Source of the DNA: Deinococcus ficus
GTDB taxonomy: Bacteria; Deinococcota; Deinococci; Deinococcales; Deinococcaceae
Direction of reading: 5' to 3'
DNA: 64,000 nucleotides
Assembly: GCF_003444775.1 (NCBI RefSeq)
Contig: NZ_CP021082.1
Location: 496,001 to 560,000, forward strand
A program made the translations under genes and the position numbers. Below, one piece after another: positions 18,327 to 25,921 of the stretch (positions are counted from its first letter, which is position 1; the number at the start of each line of letters is the position of its first letter). The notes beneath the pieces were generated by a model. That model was not told the origin of the DNA and did no database searches. It worked only from the letters and a program-made list of their open reading frames with translations.

Positions 18327-19742
18327 TTAGCGGCCCTGGTAGGTGAAGGCCAGGATCGCGCCGGGGTTGGCCATCTCGGTCACGCGGATGTTCTGCTGCC
18401 CGAGCATCTGCCCGGCGCTGTCCGTGATCACGTAGATGGTGCGCCCGTCGCTGGACACGGCGGTGTCCCGGTACCGGTTGTCGGTGGGCAGGATCTTGAG
18501 GGCTTCACCGCGCGTGCTGGCCCCGCTGGGCATCACCGGCACGCGGTACACCGCGCCGTACTTCAGGCTGGTCACCAGCAGCGAGGTCTTCCAGCCGGGG
18601 ATGCCGCTGCTCTCGTACACTTCCAGGCTGCTCAGGGCCGGGGTGGGGCGGTACAGGTTGGTGTTCTCGATGGGCGTGTCCGTGAAGTTGTGGCTGTTCG
18701 GCACCACCCAGAAGCTCATCAGGGCGTCCGTGAGGTTCGGGGCGCTGAAGTCCGTCTCCCGGGTCTGGGGCACGCTGGCGGGAATGGTGTAGGGCTCCCA
18801 CTTCAACTTCGCCACGTCCGGCGCGGCCGACCAGTTGCCGTACACGTAGGACTGGTTGTCCTGGTAGCCGACCACGTTCGGCCAGCCGTAGTTCCGGCCG
18901 CTCAGCAGCACGTTGATCTCGTCGTCGCTGTTCGGGCCCTGCTCGCTGGAGTACAGGACGCCGCGGCTGCTGAAGTCCAGACCCTGGGGGTTGCGGTGAC
19001 CGACCGTATACACGTGGCTGACCACGCCGTTCAGGCTGGGGTTGTCACCGGGAATGCTGCCGTCGAGGTTCAGGCGCAGGGTCTTGCCGGTGTAGTTCAC
19101 CCAGTTGCGGGCCTGGATCTCGGCGGCGGTGGGGAGCACCTGCGCGGTGATGGGCTTGGCGTAGTTCGCGAACTGGTTGTGCCCCAGGTCACCCATGGTG
19201 AAGTACAGCTTGCCGTCCGGGCCGATCTTCAGGCGCCCGGCGTTGTGGTCGGTGCCGGCCGGCAGGTTCTCGATCACGGTGACGCGGCTGCCGAGGGTGC
19301 CGGTGGCCGGGTTGAAGGTGTAGCGAACGATGCGTTTTTTCGCGTCGTTCTCGGTGCCGTAGGTGTACGCGACGTACACCCAGTCGCGGCCCTGGCCCTT
19401 GAGCAGGTCCGGGTGGAGGGCCATGCCCAGCACGCCCTGGTGCTGCCCGCCGGCGAGGGCGTCAGGGATGGTGACGGCCACCTGTTTGCGGCCGGTCTGC
19501 GGATCGACGCGCACGACCTGCTTGCCGAGGCGTTCGGTGACCCACAGGCGGCCGTCGGGGCCGGCGGTGAGTTCCCAGGGCATCTGCAGGCCGGTGGTGA
19601 CGACGCGCATGCGGAACTGCTCGCCCACCGGTTGGCTGGCGGCGTTGCTGGCGGCCGGCGCCTGAGCCTGGGCGCCGCCGGCGAGAGCGGGGCTGAGGGT
19701 GAGCAGGGAAGCGGTCAGGGCGATCATCAGGGGGGATTTCAT
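18327..19742 (-). CDS. PQQ-dependent soluble glucose dehydrogenase-like protein (GdhB/sorbosone dehydrogenase family)
   Basis: This secreted six-bladed propeller oxidoreductase (471 aa) has a signal peptide (about 1-27). Family hallmarks are GGQHQGVLGMALHPDLL (catalytic-base His near 108), GTDHNAGRLKIGPDGKLYFTMGDLG, TVGHRNPQGLDF, SSEQGPNSDDEINVLLSGRNYGWP, and a C-terminal VTSLKYGAVYRVPV. The pattern fits Acinetobacter-type soluble glucose dehydrogenase, which oxidises aldoses in the periplasm with PQQ and calcium. No pqq biosynthesis gene is in the window. An SDR gene lies just upstream in the same direction (55-base gap), possibly co-transcribed. Confidence 0.9.
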   Translation of the reverse strand: MKSPLMIALTASLLTLSPALAGGAQAQAPAASNAASQPVGEQFRMRVVTTGLQMPWELTAGPDGRLWVTERLGKQVVRVDPQTGRKQVAVTIPDALAGGQHQGVLGMALHPDLLKGQGRDWVYVAYTYGTENDAKKRIVRYTFNPATGTLGSRVTVIENLPAGTDHNAGRLKIGPDGKLYFTMGDLGHNQFANYAKPITAQVLPTAAEIQARNWVNYTGKTLRLNLDGSIPGDNPSLNGVVSHVYTVGHRNPQGLDFSSRGVLYSSEQGPNSDDEINVLLSGRNYGWPNVVGYQDNQSYVYGNWSAAPDVAKLKWEPYTIPASVPQTRETDFSAPNLTDALMSFWVVPNSHNFTDTPIENTNLYRPTPALSSLEVYESSGIPGWKTSLLVTSLKYGAVYRVPVMPSGASTRGEALKILPTDNRYRDTAVSSDGRTIYVITDSAGQMLGQQNIRVTEMANPGAILAFTYQGR

Positions 19743-19797
19743 AGGGACCTCCGGGAGTAGGGGAACGAGGGCGGGGGCGGCTTTGCCCAGGCTGGGC

Positions 19798-20553
19798 TTA
19801 TCTGGCGAGGTAGCCGCCGTCGGCGTTGTAGTAGGCGCCGGTGATCAGGCTGGCCTTGGGGCTGCTCAGGAACACGATCAGGCTGGCGATCTCCTCGGGT
19901 TTGCCGAGGCGGCCGATGGGGTGCAGCGACGCGAGGTGGTCCAGGGCCTGGCGGTCCTGGCCGAGGATGGGCGTTTCGATGAAACCGGGGCCGACGGCGT
20001 TCACGCGCAGGCCCTGGGTGGCGTAGTCGAGCGCGGCGGTGCGGGTCAGGCCCACGACGCCGTGCTTGCTGGCGACGTACGCGGCGCCGTTCGCCCAGCC
20101 GGCCTGCCCGAGGATCGAGGCGACGTTCACGATGCTGCCGCCACCGCTCTGGAGCAGGGCGGGAATCTGGGCCTGCATGCCGTAGAACACGCCGCTGAGG
20201 TTCACCTCGATGACCCGCTGCCAGTTGGCGGGGTCGACGTCGGCGACGGGGACGTTCTCGCCGCCCATGCCGGCGTTGTTCACGGCGGCGTCGAGTCGGC
20301 CGAAGGTGGTCAGGGCCTGCTGCACGGCCTGCTTGTGGTCGTGGGCCTGTCCGGCATCGGCGATGACGGTGAGGGTGCGGACGTCGGCGTTCGCGTCCCG
20401 GATGAGCTGCGCGGTGTGGTCGAGGCCGTCCGGTTTGAGGTCGGTGAGGACGACCTGGGCGCCTTCACGGGCGAAGGCGAGGGCGGTGGCCTGCCCGATG
20501 CCGGAGCCGGCGCCGGTGACGAGGGCGGTCTTGCCGTTCAGTTCCAGATTCAT
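19798..20553 (-). CDS. Short-chain dehydrogenase/reductase (SDR)
   Basis: This cytoplasmic NAD(P)-dependent oxidoreductase has 251 aa. The classical SDR motifs are all present: cofactor loop TGAGSGIGQ (about 14-22), LTDLK with an Asp that favours NAD, NNAGMG (about 92-97), the catalytic Ser after NVASILG, YVASK (Tyr about 159, Lys about 163), and VNAVGPGFIETPI. GAGAAGGAGGCACCAC precedes the start. The substrate is not known; the neighbouring sugar dehydrogenase hints at polyol or aldose chemistry. Confidence 0.92.
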   Translation of the reverse strand: MNLELNGKTALVTGAGSGIGQATALAFAREGAQVVLTDLKPDGLDHTAQLIRDANADVRTLTVIADAGQAHDHKQAVQQALTTFGRLDAAVNNAGMGGENVPVADVDPANWQRVIEVNLSGVFYGMQAQIPALLQSGGGSIVNVASILGQAGWANGAAYVASKHGVVGLTRTAALDYATQGLRVNAVGPGFIETPILGQDRQALDHLASLHPIGRLGKPEEIASLIVFLSSPKASLITGAYYNADGGYLAR

Positions 20554-20601
20554 GTGGTGCCTCCTTCTCGGTGAGTGGGATGGATGCCGGTGGTGCTCTA
20601 T

Positions 20602-20618
20602 GATTTACTTCTTAAATC
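20602..20618. promoter_or_regulatory. Palindrome in an AT-rich promoter island upstream of the SDR gene
   Basis: GATTTA (20602-20607) and TAAATC (20613-20618) are inverted around CTTCT, inside an unusually AT-rich stretch (about 20598-20638) in very GC-rich surroundings. It lies about 50 bases upstream of the SDR start and likely holds its promoter and an operator. The regulator is unknown. Confidence 0.45.
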
Positions 20619-20656
20619 GGTGTATATTTTACAGTTAAGCGGACTCGGCCGCCACG

Positions 20657-21364
20657 TCAGTTCGTTGGCAGACTTCCCACGGCGCCCTCATGCGTGGGCC
20701 GCCCGTGACCGGCCAAGGCCTCCAGGCGCGCGCCCAGCCAGGCGTTCACGTCGGCCAGTTCCACCGCGGTGATCTCGTGGCCCATGTCGTACTCGCGGTA
20801 CGTGAACGCCGCGCCCAGCTCCCCCAGCAGCGCCTCGCTCGCCCGGCCGTGATGAATACCGAGCTTCGCGTCATGCACGCCGTGCGCCACGAACACCGGC
20901 GCCTGCGCGAGCTGCTCCGGCGCCGCAAACGTCGATCTGGCCTCCGGCAGGATCCGGCCGGACAGCATCACCAGACCCGCGACCAGGTCCGGGCGGGACA
21001 GCGTCACGCTCGCGCCGATGATCGCGCCCTGCGAAAAGCCCAGCAGGAACACCCGGGACGCATCCAGGCCGTGCTCGCGCGTCACCTGCGGCAGGAAGTC
21101 AATCAGGGCCGCGCGGCTCGCCTCCGCCTGTGCGGCATTCGGAACGGGCTCCGGCACGAACTGCACCTGGAAGAACGCGAAGCCGTCCGGGGCAATCTGC
21201 AGCGGCCCGCGCACACTCACCACCGCGAACCGCGGGTCCAGGGCGTCCGCGACGGCCAGCAGGTTGCGTTCGTTGCCGCCCACGCCGTGCAGCAGCACCA
21301 GCACCGGCGCCCCGGCCAGGGGACCGCTGCGGGGCGGGCGCACCACGGCGCTCAGCGGACTCAC
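20657..21364 (-). CDS. Alpha/beta hydrolase (phospholipase/carboxylesterase family, MhqD-like)
   Basis: This cytoplasmic esterase (235 aa) has an alpha/beta-hydrolase fold: VLLHGVGGNERN (oxyanion region), nucleophile in LLGFSQGAIIG (Ser about 133), Asp in GVHDAKLGIHHG and His in YDMGHEI. Proteins of this kind pair with glyoxalase-fold dioxygenases in bacilli (MhqO with MhqD, and similar) for quinone-type electrophiles. Here its start overlaps the VOC gene stop by 4 bases (ATGA), so the two are translationally coupled. Confidence 0.88.
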   Translation of the reverse strand: MSPLSAVVRPPRSGPLAGAPVLVLLHGVGGNERNLLAVADALDPRFAVVSVRGPLQIAPDGFAFFQVQFVPEPVPNAAQAEASRAALIDFLPQVTREHGLDASRVFLLGFSQGAIIGASVTLSRPDLVAGLVMLSGRILPEARSTFAAPEQLAQAPVFVAHGVHDAKLGIHHGRASEALLGELGAAFTYREYDMGHEITAVELADVNAWLGARLEALAGHGRPTHEGAVGSLPTN

Positions 21365-22224
21365 GCCGCCCCGCCCGCCTGAATGCGCAGGCGGTTCCCG
21401 GCCGGGTCGGTGACCTCCAGGCGGTCTCCCTCGCGGATGAACCGCGCACCGGCCGCCGTGAGGCGCGAGTGCAGGGCACGGATATCCTTCACGGTCAGCG
21501 TCACGCGCGTCAGCCGGCTGGTGCCCTCCGGCGCCAGAGCGCCGCCCTGGCTCTGCCAGGTGTTCAGGCCCAGGTGGTGGTGGTAGCCGTCCACCGAGAC
21601 GAACAGCGCCCCGGGCCAGCGGGAGACGACGTCGAAGCCCAGCACGCCCGCGTAGAACGCCTCCGTGGCTGCAAGGTCCGCCACGCGCAGGTGCACGTGC
21701 CCGAGGGTCGTGCCGTCCGGCAGCGAGGTGAAGGGAACGTCCGCGCCGGGCTCAGTGAGGAGGCTGTCCAGGTCGATCGGATCACCTGCCATCTCCACTT
21801 CGCCGCCCTGCCAGCGCCACTCGCTGCTGGGCCGGTCGCGGTAGACCTCGATGCCGTGCCCGTCCGGGTCGCTCAGGTAGAAGGCCTCGCTGACCAGGTG
21901 GTCCGCCTGCCCCAGCCGCAGGCCCAGCCGCGCGGCGTGCTGCACCCAGCGCGACAGGTCCGCGCGCGTGGGCAACAGCAGGGCCAGGTGGTACAGGCCC
22001 GGCGAACGGGGCTGCACCTGCTGGGCGCCGGGGCGCTCCTGCAGCGCGACCAGCGGCCGCTCCGGCAGGCCCAGGGTGGCTTCTGTGCCGTCCCGGGACA
22101 GCAGCGTCAAGCCCAGCACCTGCTGGTAGAAGGCGACGCTGCGGTCCAGGGCCGAGACGGTGAGTTCGACCGGGCCGAGGGTGAGTGACGTGATGACCGG
22201 CGGGGGCAGGGGGGAGTGATTCAT
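21361..22224 (-). CDS. Two-domain VOC (glyoxalase-fold) protein, catechol-2,3-dioxygenase-like (CatE/YfiE type)
   Basis: This protein has 287 aa when started at ATG 22224 (GAGGTCCACG upstream). Two tandem VOC modules are seen. The first has LGPVELTVSALDRSVAFYQQVLGL in parts (VELTV, FYQQVLGL) and PGLYHLALLLPT, with AFYLSDPDGHGIEVY. The second has LGHVHLRVADLAATEAFY and VTDPAGNRLRI. Metal ligands would be His in YHLAL, Glu in GIEVY and His in GHVHL. The family cleaves catechol-type rings or handles related electrophiles. It sits between a NADP-binding oxidoreductase and a coupled esterase, which fits a quinone-detoxification operon; this is inference. Confidence 0.85.
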   Translation of the reverse strand: MNHSPLPPPVITSLTLGPVELTVSALDRSVAFYQQVLGLTLLSRDGTEATLGLPERPLVALQERPGAQQVQPRSPGLYHLALLLPTRADLSRWVQHAARLGLRLGQADHLVSEAFYLSDPDGHGIEVYRDRPSSEWRWQGGEVEMAGDPIDLDSLLTEPGADVPFTSLPDGTTLGHVHLRVADLAATEAFYAGVLGFDVVSRWPGALFVSVDGYHHHLGLNTWQSQGGALAPEGTSRLTRVTLTVKDIRALHSRLTAAGARFIREGDRLEVTDPAGNRLRIQAGGAA

Positions 22225-22283
22225 CGTGGACCTCGAAGGGGAGAGGGCCGTGCAGAACGAGGGGTCCTGCACGGGGGTGAGGC

Positions 22284-23078
22284 TCAGGCCAGGAACTTCC
22301 AGGCGCTGCCGAAGTTCGTGTTCTGCGTGAACTGCAGCTGAATGCCGAGGAACCCGAGGCCTTCGAGCTGACGGGCGCGCTGCAGAGGCCCCGCGTCGAT
22401 GCCGCGCAGCCCGCCGGCCGTCACGAGGTCCGCCACGGTGGCCTTGGCGTTCGCGTCATTCCCGGCAATCAGGACGTCCAGGGGCTGCCCGGCGACCTGC
22501 CCGGCCACCAGGGTGCCGGCGAAGGTGGTGTTGAAGGCCTTCACGACGCGGGCGTTCGGAATCAGCCTGGCCAGGTCCTCGGCGGCGCTGGTGTCGCCGG
22601 CGACCGCCAGCGCCGTGAAGTCGGCGGTCAGGGGGTTGCTGATGTCCACGACGACCCGGCCGTTCAGGCGCTCACCGAGTTCCCGGGCAAGGTCCTGGGC
22701 GGCGGTGTACCAGGTGGCGAACACCACGACGTCCCCGAGGGGGCCGTCCAGGGTGGCGGCCTGCACCGCGGCGCCGGGGTTGGCGGCCTGCACTTCGGCC
22801 GCGAGGGTGCGGGCGTCGTCGGCGTTGCGGTCGACGATGCTGACGCTGTTCCCGCCGCGGGCGGCGACGTACGCGATGCCTTTGCCCATGTTGCCGGCGC
22901 CGATGATGGTGATGGTCGTGGTCATGATGGTCTCCTTCTGGAATGAGGTGGGGGCGGTGGTCAGGCTGGCCTGGTCGGTGGGGGAGGCGAGCGCGAGGGG
23001 GGCGGCGCGCTTGCGGGTCAGGGCCCAGGCGGCGGTGCCGGCGGCAGCGGCGAGCAGGGCGAGGGTGAGTGCGGACAT
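22284..23078 (-). CDS. NADPH-dependent F420-reductase-like oxidoreductase with optional N-terminal membrane segment
   Basis: The Rossmann domain starts ITIIGAGNMGKGIAYVAARGG and shows VVDISNPL, VVKAFNTTFAGTL and DVLIAGND, typical of the NADP oxidoreductase coenzyme F420-dependent family. Two in-frame starts have good ribosome sites. ATG 23078 (AAGGAGCCTCC) gives 264 aa with an N-terminal hydrophobic helix (MSALTLALLAAAAGTAAWAL) and a basic stop-transfer (TRKRA). ATG 22925 (AAGGAGACCATC) gives a soluble 213-aa enzyme. It is the first gene of an operon with the VOC protein and the esterase, driven by the promoter at 23245-23273. Confidence 0.85.
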   Translation of the reverse strand: MSALTLALLAAAAGTAAWALTRKRAAPLALASPTDQASLTTAPTSFQKETIMTTTITIIGAGNMGKGIAYVAARGGNSVSIVDRNADDARTLAAEVQAANPGAAVQAATLDGPLGDVVVFATWYTAAQDLARELGERLNGRVVVDISNPLTADFTALAVAGDTSAAEDLARLIPNARVVKAFNTTFAGTLVAGQVAGQPLDVLIAGNDANAKATVADLVTAGGLRGIDAGPLQRARQLEGLGFLGIQLQFTQNTNFGSAWKFLA

Positions 23079-23131
23079 GGAGGCTCCTTGAGGGGCGAGG
23101 GGCGGGGTGCGGCGCTTCCAGATTGTGATCA

Positions 23132-23148
23132 CGTTATTCGTGATAACG
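23132..23148. promoter_or_regulatory. Palindromic operator-like site upstream of the oxidoreductase operon
   Basis: CGTTAT (23132-23137) and ATAACG (23143-23148) are inverted around TCGTG. The same half-sites, without a spacer, recur at 23253-23262 inside the promoter. Two copies 113 bp apart suggest one regulator binding both, perhaps with looping. Confidence 0.5.
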
Positions 23149-23244
23149 AGTAATTGAGGATGAAGAGGCAGAGAAGGGGGAGGGCTGCGCCGCCGAGCTT
23201 GGGGAGGTAGATGTCACCTCTCCGGCTTCACTATCTATGTCATC

Positions 23245-23273
23245 ACGATAGTCGTTATAACGATCAATGTCAA
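23245..23273 (-). promoter_or_regulatory. Promoter with embedded operator for the oxidoreductase-VOC-esterase operon
   Basis: On the minus strand, TTGACA (23273-23268), a 17-base spacer, and TATCGT (23250-23245). The spacer contains the perfect 10-base palindrome CGTTATAACG (23253-23262). A protein bound there would block RNA polymerase. The regulator gene is not in the neighbourhood. Confidence 0.65.
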
Positions 23274-23300
23274 GAGTGCGGAATTTGGATCCATGCTCCT

Positions 23301-23351
23301 GCGCCGATCCGCACAGGTCCCGGTTTCAGCGGAACCTGTGCGGATCGGCGC
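23301..23351. terminator. 18-bp perfect stem-loop between the SIS gene and the detoxification operon promoter
   Basis: GCGCCGATCCGCACAGGT (23301-23318) pairs perfectly with 23334-23351 around a 15-base loop. It begins about 30 bases after the stop of the SIS-domain gene on the minus strand, so it is probably the terminator of the sialic-acid operon. It is unusually long for a terminator and lacks a U-tract. Confidence 0.6.
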
Positions 23352-23380
23352 CCAGAGTTCATTCCTGGGGTCGGCCATGC

Positions 23381-24427
23381 CTAGCGGGTTTTGGTGACCT
23401 TGCTCAGCAGCGGGGGCCGGTCCGGGTCGAGGCCCCGGTGCAGCGCCAGGTGCGCCGCGAACAGGTAGAACCCCAGCGCCGTCGGCACCACGTCCGTCAC
23501 CCCATGCCCCGTCCCCGGCGTGATGAGCGTGCTCAGCGGGTCCGGCCCCAGCGTCCGTACATCCGCCCCTCCCGCCCGCAGTTCCGCGTACGCCGCGCTC
23601 ACGGCGCCCTGTGCCGCGTCCACACTCGTCACCCCCAGCACCGGCACCCCCTCCGCCAGCAGCCGTTTCGGTCCGTGACTGAACTCCGCGGCACTGTACG
23701 CCTCCGCGTGAATCCCGCTCGTCTCCTTGAGTTTCAACGCCGCTTCCTGTGCCACCCCGTACGGCAACCCGCGGGCCAGGATGAGCAGGTCCTGCGCGAA
23801 CCGGTACCGCTCCGCCAGCCCCCGGGCCTGGTCCTCCAGCGCCAGGGTCTGTGTGAGGTGCTCCGGCAGGCCCTGCAAGGCGTCCCTGAGTGTTTGATCG
23901 TCATGGAGTTCGGCCAAAACCGGGAGGAAGGCGGTGAGGCTCGCGAGGTAACTCTTCGTGGCCGCCACGGCCTTTTCCTCCCCGCAGTGCAGCGGCAGCA
24001 CGAACTCGGCGGTGCGGGCGAGGTCACTGTCCTCGACGTTGACCAGGGCGACCGTCAGGGCGCCCTGAGTGCGGGCCATGCGGACGGACTCCACGACGTC
24101 GGGGCTGGCGCCGCTCTGGGACACGGCGATCACCAGGGCGCCGTGCAGGTCCAGGCGGGTGCCGTACAGGGTGTGCACGCTGGGCCCCAGCGACGCGACC
24201 GGCAGGGCCAGTTGGGTTTCGAGGGCGTACTTCAGGACGGTGCAGGCGTGGTCGCTGCTGCCCCGCGCGATCGTCACGGCGTAGGCGGGCGGGCGGGACC
24301 GCAGGGCGGTCACCAGCGCCTGCACGGCGTCCCGGTTCGCGGCCAGTTGCCGCCTGACCACCTCAGGCGCTTCCCGCGCCTCCACCAGCATCAACGGCTC
24401 GCCGGTCACCGGTTCTGGCCTCGTCAC
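23381..24427 (-). CDS. SIS-domain aminosugar isomerase/deaminase (GlmS-isomerase-like, NagB-II type)
   Basis: This protein has 348 aa when started at GTG 24427, which overlaps the NanK stop (GTGA) and follows AGGAGCAGACGAC. It has two SIS domains like the isomerase half of GlmS but no glutaminase domain. Motifs are ARGSSDHAC (about 55), SQSGASPDVVE (about 104), EEKAVAATKSYLASL, then GLPYGVAQEAALKLKE and EAYSAAEFSHGPKRLL. It should convert glucosamine 6-phosphate to fructose 6-phosphate plus ammonia, the last step of sialic-acid breakdown, replacing classical NagB. It is the last gene of the nan-type operon. Confidence 0.85.
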   Translation of the reverse strand: MTRPEPVTGEPLMLVEAREAPEVVRRQLAANRDAVQALVTALRSRPPAYAVTIARGSSDHACTVLKYALETQLALPVASLGPSVHTLYGTRLDLHGALVIAVSQSGASPDVVESVRMARTQGALTVALVNVEDSDLARTAEFVLPLHCGEEKAVAATKSYLASLTAFLPVLAELHDDQTLRDALQGLPEHLTQTLALEDQARGLAERYRFAQDLLILARGLPYGVAQEAALKLKETSGIHAEAYSAAEFSHGPKRLLAEGVPVLGVTSVDAAQGAVSAAYAELRAGGADVRTLGPDPLSTLITPGTGHGVTDVVPTALGFYLFAAHLALHRGLDPDRPPLLSKVTKTR

Positions 24428-25260
24428 GTCGTCTGCTCCTGGGCAGCGTACAGCGCCGCGCCCAGCAGGCCGGCGTCGGGGCCGTGCGCGGCGCGGTGCA
24501 GGGGGAGGGCTGGCAGTGCGTCCTGCAGCACCGCGTGTGTCCAGTTCCTCAGGCCGACGCTGCCGCCCAGGGTGACGGCGTCCAGGCCGAGCAGGCAGTG
24601 CGCGTCGTGCACCCGGTCGGCCAGCAGGTGAAGCGGCCCGCTGAGCAGCGCCTGCGCGGCCGCGTCGCCGCGCTCCGCGGCGTCGAAGAGGGCGCGCACT
24701 CCGCCGGCCTCGGCAGCGACCGCTTCCAGGCCCCGGCCGGACACGGTGGCCTCCAGGGGCTGGCCGCCCTGGCCCCGGGTGAAGCCCAGGCCGACGTCCT
24801 GCCCGTCCGCGGCGTTCAGCAGCCGGCCCTGCACCACCAGGCCGCTGCCGATTCCCGTGGAGACGGTCACGAACATGAAGTTCCCCGGGGTGCCCGCAGC
24901 GTGCCACTCGGCGACCGTGGCGGCCTTGGCGTCGTTGATGACCGTGACTGACCGGCCCGTGTCCCGCTCCAGCGTCGCCTGTACGGGTACGGCCGTCCAG
25001 CCGGGCATGGTGCCCTGGTTCACGGCCGTCACGTGGCCCTGATGGACCCGCCCGGTGCAGGCCACCGCCAGCGGCACCTGCGCCGGCGCGTCCAGGCCGC
25101 CGAGCAGGGCCAGCACCTGCCCGAGCACCCGCCCCGGGCCCGCGGAGGCCGGCGTGGGCGCTTCCAGACGCCGGGTGAGTCTTCCGCCCTCCACCAGCGC
25201 GGCGCGCGTGGTGGTACCGCCGATATCCACGGCGAGGCAGGCGAACTCAGTGGGCGTCAC
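24424..25260 (-). CDS. nanK: ROK-family kinase, probable N-acetylmannosamine kinase
   Basis: This cytoplasmic sugar kinase has 278 aa from GTG 25260 (GGAG 7 bases upstream; it overlaps the nanE end by 14 bases). It shows the ROK ATP motif AVDIGGTTTRAALV (about 9-22), the TGRVHQGHVTAVNQGTMPGW segment (in parts TGRVHQG and MPGW), the catalytic Asp in VINDAKAATVAEW, and VTVSTGIGSGLVV. The usual ROK zinc-binding Cys cluster is not evident: the region GRGLEAVAAEAGG lacks CxCGxxGCxE. Operon position between NanE and the SIS enzyme gives the function. Confidence 0.85.
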   Translation of the reverse strand: MTPTEFACLAVDIGGTTTRAALVEGGRLTRRLEAPTPASAGPGRVLGQVLALLGGLDAPAQVPLAVACTGRVHQGHVTAVNQGTMPGWTAVPVQATLERDTGRSVTVINDAKAATVAEWHAAGTPGNFMFVTVSTGIGSGLVVQGRLLNAADGQDVGLGFTRGQGGQPLEATVSGRGLEAVAAEAGGVRALFDAAERGDAAAQALLSGPLHLLADRVHDAHCLLGLDAVTLGGSVGLRNWTHAVLQDALPALPLHRAAHGPDAGLLGAALYAAQEQTT

Positions 25261-25921
25261 GGACCGCTCCGGCGAACCAGGTGGTGATGACGTCCGGGCG
25301 GGTGATCGCACTGCCCACCACGACCGAGTGCGCGCCGCGCCTTACCGCCTCGGCGGCGTCCTGCGGGCTGTTCAGGCGGCCCTCGGCGATGAATGGCAGC
25401 CCCGCCTCTCGCAGTTCGTCCATCAGGGGCCAGTCGGCGGTGCTCAGGGCGCGGCTGTGCGGGGTGTACCCGGCCAGGGTGGTGCCCACGATGTCCGCGC
25501 CGGCGTCGTAGGCGGCGCGGGCTTCGTCCAGGGTGCTGATGTCGGCCATGGCGAGCGCCCCGGCCGCGTGAATGGCCTGCACGATCGCCTGGACGCTCTC
25601 GGGACGGGGCTGCAGCGTCGCGTCGAAGGCGACGATCTCACTGCCGAGTTCGGCGAGCTGCGCGGCCTCGGCGGCGGTGGGGGTGATGTACACGGGCGTG
25701 TCGTCCCGGTCGGTTTTCGTCAGGCCGATGAGGGGGAGGTCGGTGACGGCCCGGACGGCCTGCACGTCCGCGAAGCCCTGAATGCGCAGGCCTGCGGCGC
25801 CGCCCTGCTGGGCGGCGAGGGCGAGGCGGCTGATGATGTGGGGGTCGCGCAGGGGACTGCCGGGGTTCGCCTGGCAGGACACCACCAGCCCGCCCCGCAG
25901 GCGCTCGAGGACGCTGCTCAC
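25247..25921 (-). CDS. nanE: N-acylmannosamine-6-phosphate 2-epimerase
   Basis: This cytoplasmic TIM-barrel enzyme (224 aa) has a GTG start at 25921 overlapping the NanA stop by 4 bases (GTGA). It converts ManNAc-6-phosphate to GlcNAc-6-phosphate. Family signatures are GGLVVSCQANPGSPL, AAGLRIQGFADVQAVR, PLIGLTKTDRDDTPVYITPT, IVAFDATLQPRP, MADISTLDEA, GADIVGTTLAGYTPHS and FIAEGRLNSPQDA. The Lys of GLTKTD and the Glu of AEGR are the expected active-site residues. Confidence 0.95.
   Translation of the reverse strand: MSSVLERLRGGLVVSCQANPGSPLRDPHIISRLALAAQQGGAAGLRIQGFADVQAVRAVTDLPLIGLTKTDRDDTPVYITPTAAEAAQLAELGSEIVAFDATLQPRPESVQAIVQAIHAAGALAMADISTLDEARAAYDAGADIVGTTLAGYTPHSRALSTADWPLMDELREAGLPFIAEGRLNSPQDAAEAVRRGAHSVVVGSAITRPDVITTWFAGAVRDAH

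Noticed and set aside
23241..23273. Possible Deinococcus radiation/desiccation response motif
   Set aside because: The TATGTCAT-like bases do not form the expected palindrome with its partner half; the region is better explained as a promoter with CGTTATAACG.
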